Source: Lysinibacillus odysseyi 34hs-1 = NBRC 100172 (GTDB lineage Bacteria > Bacillota > Bacilli > Bacillales_A > Planococcaceae). Taken from it: a stretch of 64,000 bases of DNA. Below the pieces are notes generated by a model that saw only the letters and a program-made list of their open reading frames with translations, was not told where the DNA came from and ran no database searches. Both the position numbers and the translations under genes were made by a program. Location: NCBI RefSeq assembly GCF_001591965.1, contig NZ_BCVX01000005.1:124001-188000 (forward strand), written 5' to 3'. Below, piece after piece: positions 36,580-45,079 of this stretch. Position 1 is the stretch's first letter; each line of letters starts with the position of its first letter.

Positions 36580-37335
36580 CTATTCTTCTTCACAAATTAC
36601 TTTAATCACATGGCATTCGGGTTTTGCCATCAGGCGCAGCGGTAATAATGTTGTGCCATAGCCATTACTGATCAATGTCGGTACACCCTCCCGCATTGTA
36701 TAGGACCCGTGCGGATGCATGCCGAGTTTACCGAGTCGGATCTGGCCGCCATGCAGATGCCCGCCCATCATCAAGGCCGGCTTATGAATCGGATAGGCCT
36801 GATTGAATACTTGCGGATTGTGCGAAATGAACAGCGTCACATCGCCTTCCTTACATTTTGCCAGTGCATCTTTAAAGCTGTACTGCCGCTGAGATGTATC
36901 ATTAATCGCACTGATCCATGTAACATTCGAGCGATTCGGCAGCTGGACTGCGTCATCCTCTACTACTGTCACATCGTACTTTCTAAATAAAGCAAGGAGA
37001 TTGCCTTCCCCTACTTCTCTATCGTTATTGCCCCATACGAAATAAATGGGACCAAGAGATTGTAATCTTTGCAGATTCATTTCGATTTTTGGGATGGATA
37101 CCCGCTTATCAGCAAAATCCCCGCCAATAATAACCGCTTCCACCGGCTCAATTTGTTCCAGCATTTTTTTATTGATTTTGCGGTTATGCACATCCGCTAT
37201 AAAAAATATCGAGAACCGGTCTTTTTTCCCGCGGGCATGCACGAAATGTGTGCGTATATTGTTTTCATGCGCTTCCCTTACCATATAAAAGATGAAGAGA
37301 AGCGCGGCGAAAAACATTTTGGCAATGGATCTCAA
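36580..37335 (-). CDS. ypbG: Membrane-anchored metallophosphoesterase, YpbG-like
   Basis: Calcineurin-like phosphoesterase with one N-terminal membrane helix. All metal-binding motifs are visible in order: FFIADVHNRK (about residues 43-52), IIGGDFAD, VWGNNDRE, FISHNPQVF and MMGGHLHGGQIRL (about residues 190-202). The start is a TTG at 37335 with AGGAGGAAG seven bases upstream. Position near the LysM and recS genes matches ypbG in B. subtilis. The substrate is unknown. Confidence 0.9.
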   Translation of the reverse strand: MRSIAKMFFAALLFIFYMVREAHENNIRTHFVHARGKKDRFSIFFIADVHNRKINKKMLEQIEPVEAVIIGGDFADKRVSIPKIEMNLQRLQSLGPIYFVWGNNDREVGEGNLLALFRKYDVTVVEDDAVQLPNRSNVTWISAINDTSQRQYSFKDALAKCKEGDVTLFISHNPQVFNQAYPIHKPALMMGGHLHGGQIRLGKLGMHPHGSYTMREGVPTLISNGYGTTLLPLRLMAKPECHVIKVICEEE

Positions 37336-37357
37336 TTGGCTTCCTCCTAACCATTAG

Positions 37358-37390
37358 AAAAAGACGTCTCCGCTATGGTTCCGTCTTTTT
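37358..37390 (-). terminator. Terminator of the LysM gene ypbE
   Basis: AAAAAGACG/CGTCTTTTT form a stem with a 15-base loop; the sequence has T-runs on both sides, so it could act in both directions. It lies about 33 bases after the ypbE stop. Confidence 0.65.
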
Positions 37391-37422
37391 TCTTTATTAT
37401 ACTTATGAACCTGTAAAATGGT

Positions 37423-38121
37423 TTATGGTAAAATCAACGTTTGTCCAACTTGGATGGATTCAGAAGCCATCCCATTTGCTTGTTTGATCTTTTCGACTGC
37501 ACTTGGATCATTGTAATAATTCATTGCAATGCGGTAAAGTGTTTCGTTTGATTTTACAGTATGAGTTCTTTTTGGCTTCGTTGCCTGTGCTTTTTGTTCA
37601 GCAGCTTTTTTTGCTGCTTCTTCTTTTGCTTTCTGCTCAGCAGCCTTTTTTGCAGCATCTTCTTTCGCTTTTTGCTCAGCCGCTTTCTTCGCAGCTTCCT
37701 CTTTTGCCTTCTGCTCGGCTGCTTTTGCCGCTTCAGCTGCTGCTGCCTGTGCCGCTGCTAGCTCTTTTTGCTTGTCCGCTGAAATGTCTTCTTCCTTAGT
37801 GGCAGATGCATCCTTTTTGTCCTTTTCTTCCTCATCGTCCTCTACTTCAGCTGCTTTCGCTGTTGTATCGTTCTTCTCGACCTGAACAACCTCGTTATTT
37901 TGTTCAACTGTTTCTACTGGACTATCAGGCTCGTACAAGAAATTAACATACAATAATATCATTGATGGAATAAAAATAAAGATTACAAGTAAAATCGATA
38001 TAAGTGGATTTTTACGTTTTTTTGTTTTACGTTTTGACCGGGATGCTCTAGACTGGAAACCTTCCATTTCAATTTCCTGACGATCTTCCTCTATTTTTTC
38101 GCGATAGTCTTCTTTCGCCAT
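37423..38121 (-). CDS. ypbE: Membrane-anchored LysM protein with alanine-rich repeats, YpbE-like
   Basis: A 232-aa protein with a charged cytoplasmic N-terminus (1-39, many K/R), one membrane helix (about residues 40-62), an acidic linker, an Ala/Lys/Glu repeat (134-178) and a C-terminal LysM domain (about 186-232, HTVKSNETLYRIAMNYY to QVGQTLILP) that should bind peptidoglycan. The repeat would form a rigid helical spacer across the wall. The start at 38121 follows GGAGGG; an in-frame ATG 15 bases upstream does not. Its place between ypbG and recS suggests YpbE. Confidence 0.85.
   Translation of the reverse strand: MAKEDYREKIEEDRQEIEMEGFQSRASRSKRKTKKRKNPLISILLVIFIFIPSMILLYVNFLYEPDSPVETVEQNNEVVQVEKNDTTAKAAEVEDDEEEKDKKDASATKEEDISADKQKELAAAQAAAAEAAKAAEQKAKEEAAKKAAEQKAKEDAAKKAAEQKAKEEAAKKAAEQKAQATKPKRTHTVKSNETLYRIAMNYYNDPSAVEKIKQANGMASESIQVGQTLILP
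37588..37722 (-). repeat. 39-base tandem repeat in the LysM gene
   Basis: Three tandem copies of a 13-residue unit (AAEQKAKEEAAKK, with one E to D change in the second copy) plus a partial fourth copy. The unit is 39 bases long and nearly unchanged at the DNA level, so copy number may vary between strains. Confidence 0.85.
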
Positions 38122-38198
38122 ATCATTACCCTCCAAACTTCGCCATCTATGTTCATATTATGACGAAATTTGCGGAAAATGTAAACGGGTACGTATAC

Positions 38199-39635
38199 TC
38201 AAATATGCCCAAATAACAATTTTTGCAGCCGCCCGTCCCATGTCATTAGCGCCTGTTTCGTCACTTTTCGGCGTGGCCCAATGATCTTATCCATCTCTAA
38301 TCCACACTCTGTACAACATACTTCCTGGGTCTTTATGAGTGTTTGCCCAAAATATTCTACTAGTTTTGCCCGCATACAAGTTGACATATGGATGATATTT
38401 GCCATTTCCCGTACAGCTGTATGCTTATTTTCCTCCATATTCAGGAGGCGCTGTTTCACAGCTTCCTGCGGTTCCTGCTGCATCCAGTAATCGAGTACAC
38501 GAAAAGCAGTTTCGGACATTCCTTCATCATGTAACATCACAGTCGGATTTTGCTGCATCTGCCGGTATGCAGCATATGCATCTACATGCATTGTCTTTGG
38601 CAGATCTTCAATGGCAATATACCGGGCATAGTGCTCATCCCCATCCGCATAAAGCAAAATGGCCAGCGCATCCTTCCCGTCACGCCCTGCACGCCCAATC
38701 TCCTGCATATAGTTTGAGACATTCGCAGGCATGGACTCATGGATCACCTGCCGGATATCGTCTTTGTGCACCCCCATGCCAAAAGCATTTGTCGCTACAA
38801 TCCACTCGACATCATTCTGGATGAACTGCTGCTGGATAAACTGCCGATCTTCTGCATCTTTTCCTGCATGATAGCTTGCCGCCCGTATGTGATTTTCAAT
38901 GAGCAGCTGACTAAACTCATCGCAGCGCTTGCGCGATGACATATATACAATACCCGGTCCCGCGGTGTTTTTAACATGCTCCAAAATCCACTCGTGCTTT
39001 TCTTCCTTTTTGTCAAACATATATTTAGCAAGCTTAATGTTCTCCCGGTTCACATTATGGATGAATTGGTAAGGCTCTTTCATAGAAAGGTACTTCTTAA
39101 TATCGGCTAATACAGAATCTGTCGCTGTTGCCGTTAAGGCGAGAACCGGCGGCCGCCCTTCCCCGAGAATTTCTCCGATACGCAAATAATCGGGACGGAA
39201 GTCAAACCCCCACTGAGATATACAGTGCGCCTCATCCGCTACGATCAAGGACAGCTCCATCGATTGCAGCCGCTGCCTTACCTGCGGCTGTGTCAGCATC
39301 TCCGGCGAGGTGAAGATAAAACGGTATTCGTGCAGAAAATGCAGGGCGTACGTTTTTTTATTCGGCGATAAAAAGGAGTTCAACGCTACGACCCGCTTTT
39401 CTCCGCGCTGACGCAGCTGATCGACTTGGTCCTGCATAAGCGATAAAAGCGGTGACACAATGAGAACCGGTTTATCAAACATATAGCCCGGCAGCTGATA
39501 GCACATCGACTTGCCCATCCCTGTCGGCAAAAGAGCAATACAGTCACGCCCCTCTAACAGATGCTCAATAATTTCCTTTTGTCCCGGACGAAATTCACTA
39601 TAGCCGAAGATTTCCTGAAGTCTTTGTTCTAGCAT
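38199..39635 (-). CDS. recS: RecQ-family ATP-dependent DNA helicase (RecS)
   Basis: A 3'-5' DNA helicase of the RecQ family. The 478-aa protein has the RecQ motif 0 FGYSEFRPGQKEII, Walker A LLPTGMGKS (about residues 36-44), VADEAHCISQWGFDFRPDY, LTATATDSV, and QEIGRAGRDGK. The zinc-binding cysteines STCMRAKLVEYF and VCCTECGL are present, and no HRDC domain is seen, which fits the short RecS of B. subtilis (ypbC). It starts three bases after the ypbB stop and is cotranscribed with it. Confidence 0.95.
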   Translation of the reverse strand: MLEQRLQEIFGYSEFRPGQKEIIEHLLEGRDCIALLPTGMGKSMCYQLPGYMFDKPVLIVSPLLSLMQDQVDQLRQRGEKRVVALNSFLSPNKKTYALHFLHEYRFIFTSPEMLTQPQVRQRLQSMELSLIVADEAHCISQWGFDFRPDYLRIGEILGEGRPPVLALTATATDSVLADIKKYLSMKEPYQFIHNVNRENIKLAKYMFDKKEEKHEWILEHVKNTAGPGIVYMSSRKRCDEFSQLLIENHIRAASYHAGKDAEDRQFIQQQFIQNDVEWIVATNAFGMGVHKDDIRQVIHESMPANVSNYMQEIGRAGRDGKDALAILLYADGDEHYARYIAIEDLPKTMHVDAYAAYRQMQQNPTVMLHDEGMSETAFRVLDYWMQQEPQEAVKQRLLNMEENKHTAVREMANIIHMSTCMRAKLVEYFGQTLIKTQEVCCTECGLEMDKIIGPRRKVTKQALMTWDGRLQKLLFGHI

Positions 39636-39638
39636 GTC

Positions 39639-40670
39639 CTACACCTCCCCTTTTGCCAGCGCAAGCCGGATTTGAAAATATGATAGATGCGGCAGGGCGT
39701 CATGCAGTACCCTCAACTTTCTTGTCGCATACGTACGCACCGCCTGCTGCACAGCCTCGTGCTGCTCATGTGAGATGAATGGCGTACTATCGAAAGTCGG
39801 CTCATTCATCGCAAGCTCTACCAGATGATCCTCTATCGTACTTGCCTTCAGGCGCCGCATTGCACTAATCTGTTCGAGCGAGTAGCCTTGATTGTACATC
39901 TGGGCTGTCTGATAGGCAGAGCCCGTCAATACATTATCAATGCGGATATTTTCCGCAAGCTTTAATAAATAAGGAAATTGTTCGTTGTGCTGGTGGATTG
40001 TGTCCAGCCACTTGTGAAGCGCACTAATGAACAGCAGCTGGCAGTCAAGCTCCGTCATTTCATGCTCAAAGCTCAGCTGCTGCCACGGTATCCCTGTCAC
40101 ACCAACGCCTGTCAGACGCTCGACTAGCAGCTCCTTTTGCAATGTCGAAAGTCCGCTTTGCTCCATGCTCGTCTTCATTTCGTGAAAGAGCGCCTGCTGC
40201 AGCATCCCGGAACGAAAATCACTTGCCAAAAGAAACTGCCGGCACCACCCTTGAATTTCCTCATTGCGCTGAACCGGTATAAATGACCGGATTCCTGCCG
40301 CTTGGTTCGACAGGCTCTGCACGATAAGAGACAGCCGTCCGTAGAATATATGCTCATTGCCCTGATAATGCCATCCGTCAAAAAACGGCAGTGCAAGCTT
40401 CCGTACCTGTTCCAAACCGCTCTCCGTCAGTGTAAAATAGCCGTTATCATCGGTTCTAATCCAGCCTTCTACACCCAGACTATTCACCCCGTCCTCAAAT
40501 ACCGGACGCGCAAGCTTCCGCAAAATCCCGAAATACGGGTACAGTTTAAAAATCCCCACATCCTGGATCGTCTGCCCCGAACGCTTTCCCCGAAGCAGAT
40601 GATACGCCGCATTGATTGTCCGCTCGTTATTTAACTGATAAAAAATATGTAAAAGAATTTGTCGCAGCAT
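39639..40670 (-). CDS. ypbB: YpbB family protein with C-terminal helix-turn-helix
   Basis: A 343-aa protein always found with recS in Bacilli. The N-terminal part (LRQILLHIFYQLNNERTINAAYHLLRGKRSGQT in parts) has no known activity; the C-terminal part with YNQGYSLEQISAMRRLKASTIEDHLVELA is a helicase-associated helix-turn-helix (HTH_40) that in longer RecQ proteins is fused to the helicase. The pair recS/ypbB may thus be a split RecQ. The ATG at 40670 has GAGGG about ten bases upstream; the frame stays open to 40778. The ferredoxin gene that precedes ypbB in B. subtilis is not here. Confidence 0.9.
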   Translation of the reverse strand: MLRQILLHIFYQLNNERTINAAYHLLRGKRSGQTIQDVGIFKLYPYFGILRKLARPVFEDGVNSLGVEGWIRTDDNGYFTLTESGLEQVRKLALPFFDGWHYQGNEHIFYGRLSLIVQSLSNQAAGIRSFIPVQRNEEIQGWCRQFLLASDFRSGMLQQALFHEMKTSMEQSGLSTLQKELLVERLTGVGVTGIPWQQLSFEHEMTELDCQLLFISALHKWLDTIHQHNEQFPYLLKLAENIRIDNVLTGSAYQTAQMYNQGYSLEQISAMRRLKASTIEDHLVELAMNEPTFDSTPFISHEQHEAVQQAVRTYATRKLRVLHDALPHLSYFQIRLALAKGEV

Positions 40671-40882
40671 CAAATCAAATCCCTCGTTTTTTGTAGTGTT
40701 CTGTTGAAAAGTATACAGGGAAAACGCGAAAAAAGGTATCTTGTTGGCCGGCAGTGCCCGAAAGAAAAAATTTGACATGTTTTATATACGGGGGCTTTCT
40801 GCATAAGTCTGTTTCAATACTGCCGTATCATTTTATACGACCAACCCTGCTATCCGTCGATTTTGGTATACAACTTAAATGA

Positions 40883-40921
40883 AAATAAGTGCCGGACAAT
40901 ATTGCTGCCAGGCACTTATTT
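40883..40921. terminator. Strong hairpin, possible bidirectional terminator
   Basis: AAATAAGTGCC (40883-40893) and GGCACTTATTT (40911-40921) are a perfect 11-base stem with a 17-base loop. A T-run TTATTTTCATTT follows on the minus strand. It may end the CPBP gene transcript some 155 bases after its stop. Confidence 0.55.
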
Positions 40922-40989
40922 CACGTTATGTCGTATATGGATTTTCCCATTCTTGTACAAGTACTAGGAAAAAACGCTTACCTTAAAAT

Positions 40990-41036
40990 AAATAGTCTGC
41001 CAGCTTCCAGTGAGAGAGGATTCCCTCCACCTGCCA
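40990..41036. repeat. Diverged short repeat, copy B
   Basis: Shares the core CCARCTTCYRGYGAGAGRGG and the following ATTCC with copy A at 42717-42758, plus a looser upstream match (CTTAC, TAAA). Both copies lie just downstream of minus-strand genes. Confidence 0.5.
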
Positions 41037-41075
41037 ATCATGCAATGTTTCGTGTCACTAAAGGAAAATTTCACT

Positions 41076-41732
41076 CTACATTACAGGTGGTACGTAAATA
41101 TTCAAGAAAGTTAATACAGTTAAATTCCCTATATCTACAATAAAATGTGAAAGAATAATAGAACGTAAACTATTCGTTTTTAAATACGTAACTGCCCATA
41201 CAATACCTGCTGCTGATAAATATAAATACAGATGATAAGATTTGCTTGCATAAGAAAATATGCCCCACATTAATGGATGGCTAATAACAAAAAGCAGAGT
41301 TGTATATAACACAGCAAACCATTTAGGAAATCTAGTTAATACGCTATCTAATAGAACACCCCGCCAATAGTATTCCTCAAACCAGGGATTAATAAAAGCA
41401 AACATTAACCAAAAGATGATTAACCAAATCGAATCAAACAAACGATAATTCATTATAAGGATTGTTAACGGAAACATCCCAACCAGCATTGTGATCGTTA
41501 CCCAAAAAGGAGCTTTTTTAGATTTTTTGAACCAATCCCCTAATTTTTTGTCCTCTTTAAAAGTCCAAACAAAAAAACCTAGTAAACTCCAATATACTAT
41601 CGCCAGCGGAATCCACGCCCATCCCCCAATAAAATGATGAAAAATTGAAGCTGTTAAAAACCCCAGCAATATAATGAAAAATGGCGAAGTGAACAGCCAC
41701 CAAAATTTCACATTCTGATTGTTTAATATCAT
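41076..41732 (-). CDS. CPBP-family intramembrane metalloprotease
   Basis: A 218-aa membrane protein with about seven hydrophobic segments. The CPBP (Abi) motifs are visible: FEEYYWRGVLLD with the paired glutamates (about residues 116-127), FVISHPLMWGIF, and the ending SLRSIILSHFIVDIGNL. Members process prenylated or signal proteins or protect from bacteriocins; the target here is unknown. The ribosome binding site is AAAAAGGGG. It is 22 bases downstream of a TetR regulator gene in the same direction, so it may be that regulator's target. Confidence 0.88.
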   Translation of the reverse strand: MILNNQNVKFWWLFTSPFFIILLGFLTASIFHHFIGGWAWIPLAIVYWSLLGFFVWTFKEDKKLGDWFKKSKKAPFWVTITMLVGMFPLTILIMNYRLFDSIWLIIFWLMFAFINPWFEEYYWRGVLLDSVLTRFPKWFAVLYTTLLFVISHPLMWGIFSYASKSYHLYLYLSAAGIVWAVTYLKTNSLRSIILSHFIVDIGNLTVLTFLNIYVPPVM

Positions 41733-41754
41733 TTCAGACCCCTTTTTGAAAAGA

Positions 41755-42351
41755 TTATTTAAAAATTTTAATAATCAAATCCGCCTCTGGAATCGGACAT
41801 TGGTTCCACTGCAATTTGCTAATAGAAAAACCTTGAATAAAAGCGTAGTAGCTAACTGCTAACTTTATTGGATCCTCCTTTATAATTTCATTGCACTGTT
41901 GACCTTCTATAATTAACGGGACTAAGCAATTAACCGGTGACTTGTATTCCGGTGAAGAGAAAAGGTGTTGCACTTCTTCTGGAACAGCATCGGATGTGCT
42001 CGCCTGAATCATTATCAAAAATAATAAGATTTGTTCTCCTGCTGATAAACCTTGGAGAATCTGTTCTGTCATCCATTTAATCTTTTTTAATGGTGTTCCT
42101 TCTTGAAGACGCGCCTTCTCGATAATCTGAACAGCACTTTCTGCAGCCCGCTGCACTAACAGTGTAAAGATTTCTTCCTTGGACTTAAAGTAATGATATA
42201 CAAGTCCATGACTTAATCCGGCTTCTTTCGCTATTTCACTAATTTTTGTGGCAGCCATTCCTCTTCTGGAAAATACCTTTAAAGCAGCTATTAGTATTTG
42301 CTCGCGTCTTTGATCACGTAATTCTAAATTTTGAATTTCAGTTCTCGGCAT
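41755..42351 (-). CDS. TetR/AcrR-family transcription regulator
   Basis: A 198-aa repressor-type protein. The N-terminal helix-turn-helix reads REQILIAALKVFSRRGMAATKISEIA followed by AGLSHGLVYHYFKSKEEIF (about residues 15-62). The C-terminal half is a variable ligand-binding domain. The ribosome binding site is AAAAGGAG. A palindrome at 42371-42386 just upstream is a plausible autoregulatory operator. The CPBP gene downstream is likely cotranscribed. Confidence 0.92.
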   Translation of the reverse strand: MPRTEIQNLELRDQRREQILIAALKVFSRRGMAATKISEIAKEAGLSHGLVYHYFKSKEEIFTLLVQRAAESAVQIIEKARLQEGTPLKKIKWMTEQILQGLSAGEQILLFLIMIQASTSDAVPEEVQHLFSSPEYKSPVNCLVPLIIEGQQCNEIIKEDPIKLAVSYYAFIQGFSISKLQWNQCPIPEADLIIKIFK

Positions 42352-42370
42352 TGCGAAACTCCTTTTTTGA

Positions 42371-42386
42371 TTGATTAGTTAGTCAA
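42371..42386. promoter_or_regulatory. Palindromic operator candidate of the TetR regulator
   Basis: TTGA-N8-TCAA with further symmetry (TTGATTAG against TTAGTCAA, two mismatches) lies 20 bases upstream of the TetR ATG, within the expected promoter area. Confidence 0.5.
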
Positions 42387-42716
42387 TATAAAAATAAAAC
42401 ACATAACAAATTTTGTCAAAGTTTTCTTGACCATCTGTTGTATAGGAACGTAAGCACTGCACTCCAACTCTATGTTAAAAATATGATGTTAGTCCTAAAC
42501 GACTCTTTCCAACAAAACAAAAAACCATTTTACTAGTGAAAGTGAAGTGGTTTTCATCTTGATTATGTTCTCAGTAACTGTATAGAAAATGATTCTACAA
42601 TTTATTCATTTAGCCTGTTCTGCTTTAACGATTTTAAGACATAAAGTGGGTCATCAGGGGCCCAAAAGGATATAAACACATAGCCCCCCTCCCTAGAACC
42701 GGGCTGCTGTTCTTAC
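42387..42716. other. Intergenic region between the TetR gene and the epimerase operon
   Basis: No gene was found. It contains the hairpin at 42521-42554, the probable terminator of the epimerase operon, and is followed by copy A of the short repeat. Confidence 0.5.
42521..42554 (-). terminator. Probable terminator of the epimerase operon
   Basis: AAAACCATTTTACT pairs with AGTGAAGTGGTTTT over 14 positions (two G-T pairs) around a six-base loop; the minus strand continues TTTTGTTTTG. It is about 207 bases after the epimerase stop. Confidence 0.65.
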
Positions 42717-42758
42717 GTAAACAACATTCCAACTTCTGGCGAGAGGGGATTCCTCATC
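42717..42758. repeat. Diverged short repeat, copy A
   Basis: Partner of the element at 40990-41036, sharing CCARCTTCYRGYGAGAGRGG then ATTCC. It ends two bases from the stop codon of the epimerase gene. Confidence 0.5.
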
Positions 42759-42760
42759 TG

Positions 42761-43792
42761 TTATATAATTTCAACCATTTCGCCAACATACTTTAAGTGT
42801 GTCGGCTCGACCGCCAGCCATAGCGGTGCGTCCAGATCAAAATAGCGGATATTTGGATGTGCCGCCGCAACCTGGGCTGCTGCCGCCACGGAAATGGAGG
42901 ATTCCATCATACTGCCGATCATGCAGGCAACCCCTTTTGATTCTGCGATGCTTGCAATTTTCATCGCTTCAGCGATTCCGCCGCATTTCATCAGCTTAAT
43001 ATTAATCAGGTCGACATAGCCGCCTTCGATAAGCTTTACTGCATCTTTGGTGGAAAAGACGCTTTCATCCCCCATAATCGGTGTGGACACATGGTCCCTG
43101 ACATATTTCAGCCCGTCTAAATCCCACGCTTTTACAGGCTGCTCGATAAACTCGATCGGATACTCAAGCTCTTCGAACCTTCGGATGAGCTTCACTGCTT
43201 CTTTCGGTTTCCAGCCCTGATTGGCATCAAGCCGCAGCGTAATTGTTTTAGGCACTACCGACAAAATTGCCGCCATTCTTTTGACATCCAGCTCTGCATT
43301 GTCGCCTACCTTAATTTTCAGTACGGAGTAGCCCGCTTCCACCGCTTTTTTAGCTTCCTCCTGCATCTTTTCAACCGTATCGACACTTACTGTCATGCAC
43401 GTAGATATTTTCTTCTGCCCGCCTAAATAAGAAGAAACCGATAGCCCGACATGATGGCAGTATGCATTATGCAGTGCAATATCCGCTGCCGCCTTGGCGC
43501 TCGTATTGCCTACACAGCACTCCTGAACTGTTTTCAGCACATCATTTAGTTGAGTAATATCCTTTCCTATTACATTGTTTCGGATCGGCCCGACTAATGC
43601 TGCTTCGATACTTTCACGGGATTCACCCGTAATGACAAAGGTAGGCGCCGCTGCACCGATACCCGTTGTCCCATCCTCCAGCACAACTTCTACAACAACA
43701 TTTTCAATTTGTTCAACTACCCGCAGCGCTGTTTTAAAAGGCTTCGTTAATGGTATGATTTCTGTTCTCACAAGCAGTTCTTTAATGAGCAT
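42761..43792 (-). CDS. Dipeptide epimerase (enolase superfamily)
   Basis: Probable L-Ala-D/L-Glu or related dipeptide epimerase of the muconate-lactonising subgroup. The 343-aa protein has the catalytic lysine pair in SVLKIKVG (about residue 160), metal ligands in LRLDANQGW, IEFIEQPV and MGDESVF, and the second lysine in NIKLMKCGG. The C-terminal DLDAPLW motif that clamps the substrate alpha-amino group is present, which supports dipeptide epimerase over other enolase enzymes. It lies 18 bases downstream of a DUF819 permease gene. Recycling of murein dipeptides is a reasonable inference. Confidence 0.88.
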   Translation of the reverse strand: MLIKELLVRTEIIPLTKPFKTALRVVEQIENVVVEVVLEDGTTGIGAAAPTFVITGESRESIEAALVGPIRNNVIGKDITQLNDVLKTVQECCVGNTSAKAAADIALHNAYCHHVGLSVSSYLGGQKKISTCMTVSVDTVEKMQEEAKKAVEAGYSVLKIKVGDNAELDVKRMAAILSVVPKTITLRLDANQGWKPKEAVKLIRRFEELEYPIEFIEQPVKAWDLDGLKYVRDHVSTPIMGDESVFSTKDAVKLIEGGYVDLINIKLMKCGGIAEAMKIASIAESKGVACMIGSMMESSISVAAAAQVAAAHPNIRYFDLDAPLWLAVEPTHLKYVGEMVEII

Positions 43793-43810
43793 TGATTCCT
43801 ACCCCCTTCT

Positions 43811-44977
43811 TTATAAAAGCGATAACAGCTTCCCGATTACCATTCCGAAATACGTACCGAGGAATGAACCCATTAACGCCATAATGACGCCGACCGGAAT
43901 GAGTGCTTTATTATAGGCAGCAGCAAGCATAGGGGCAGACGCCATACCGCCGATATTCGCCAAACTCGCAATTCCTAATGTAAATAAATCATATTTAAAT
44001 AGTTTTCCTAACAGCAGCATCACAACTAAATGGACACCCATGATCAGGAAGCCTGAAATTATATAAATCGGCGCCTGTGCGATGTTGGAAAAGTCCGAAT
44101 GTGACGCGATTAACGCAACGACAATGTATAACATAACATTTGAAATATCAAATGTTCCCGGAATACGTGACAGCGGTGTCAGCGCCAAAATCAGCCCGAG
44201 TACAGACGCAATGATAATTGTCCAAGTTGTCCCGTTGATGACATCCCCGACTTCCGGCAATAGCCCACCGAAATAGTTCGATAAAGAAGAAACTAATAAA
44301 CCAATGCCTAGTAAATATAAAATATGCTCAAATCTAGCTCCTTGTTCATCAGCCGTAATATTATCCGTGTTGACATTCAAATTATTCATAAAGCTGGACG
44401 TATCTGCCTTTGTCCATTTATTGAAGCGGTCCGCAAACGGTACAAGCCAGAACATAAACATAACCCACACGGCATAGTTAATCGTATCCATCATAAGCGC
44501 ATAGCCGAAAATCGTTTCCGGCACATCCAAAATACTTTGCAATGCCACCATGTTTGCCGACCCGCCTGTCCAGCTGCCTGCCAGCGCGCCAAACGCCTTC
44601 CATGTATCCTCCACATAAAACGACTGCAGCACGGCATACACAAGAACAAAGCCTGCCGCAATACTTACTACCGCAACCGCAAAAGCGCCTAATATTCTTG
44701 GCCCTAATTTAATGACCGTACGGATATCACATTTTAATAGCATTAAAAACAGCATCGCCGGCAATAATGCCCACCGCACATTGCTGTATGCAGCCTCTGT
44801 CGATTCGTTCGACTCAAACGCCCCGAACGTCTGCAGCAGCGCCGCCCCGATATAGATTAAAACAATCCCTGGGATGAACTTGAAAAACTTCGACTTCCCA
44901 AACCTCTTTTCGATAAAAACCATCAGCGCTGCCAACGCGACAAGCACACTGATATACATAAACCCATCCTGAATCAT
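43811..44977 (-). CDS. DUF819 family membrane permease (YjcL-like)
   Basis: A 388-aa integral membrane protein with about 11 helices. Family features include SWTGGSANMVALQ (about residues 130-142) and the later ASLANIGGMASAPMLAAAYN, which resemble substrate-translocation segments in sodium-symporter-like folds. The start at 44977 (MIQDGFMYI) has AAGGGGG at good spacing; the frame runs on to 45079 without a site. It is next to the dipeptide epimerase gene, so dipeptide import is a likely, unproven role. Confidence 0.85.
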   Translation of the reverse strand: MIQDGFMYISVLVALAALMVFIEKRFGKSKFFKFIPGIVLIYIGAALLQTFGAFESNESTEAAYSNVRWALLPAMLFLMLLKCDIRTVIKLGPRILGAFAVAVVSIAAGFVLVYAVLQSFYVEDTWKAFGALAGSWTGGSANMVALQSILDVPETIFGYALMMDTINYAVWVMFMFWLVPFADRFNKWTKADTSSFMNNLNVNTDNITADEQGARFEHILYLLGIGLLVSSLSNYFGGLLPEVGDVINGTTWTIIIASVLGLILALTPLSRIPGTFDISNVMLYIVVALIASHSDFSNIAQAPIYIISGFLIMGVHLVVMLLLGKLFKYDLFTLGIASLANIGGMASAPMLAAAYNKALIPVGVIMALMGSFLGTYFGMVIGKLLSLL

Positions 44978-45042
44978 AAACAGATCCCCCTTCATGCTGA
45001 AAATACGATGTATGTCACGATCAATGTTCCTCACAAAACAAA

Positions 45043-45076
45043 AAATCCAGCTTACTTTTGAAAGTAAACTGGATTT
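45043..45076 (-). terminator. Hairpin after the DUF3870 gene
   Basis: AAATCCAG and CTGGATTT with an inner TTACTTT/AAAGTAA stem end four bases after the DUF3870 stop and run into TTTTTTGTTTTG on the minus strand. The DUF819 gene begins only 66 bases later, so this may reduce, not abolish, readthrough. Confidence 0.7.
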
Positions 45077-45079
45077 CAC

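Larger units (their letters stand above)
40671..41075. other. Intergenic region upstream of ypbB
   Basis: No gene was found. It contains a perfect inverted repeat (40883-40921) and copy B of a short diverged repeat (40990-41036) that also occurs at 42717-42758. Confidence 0.5.
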
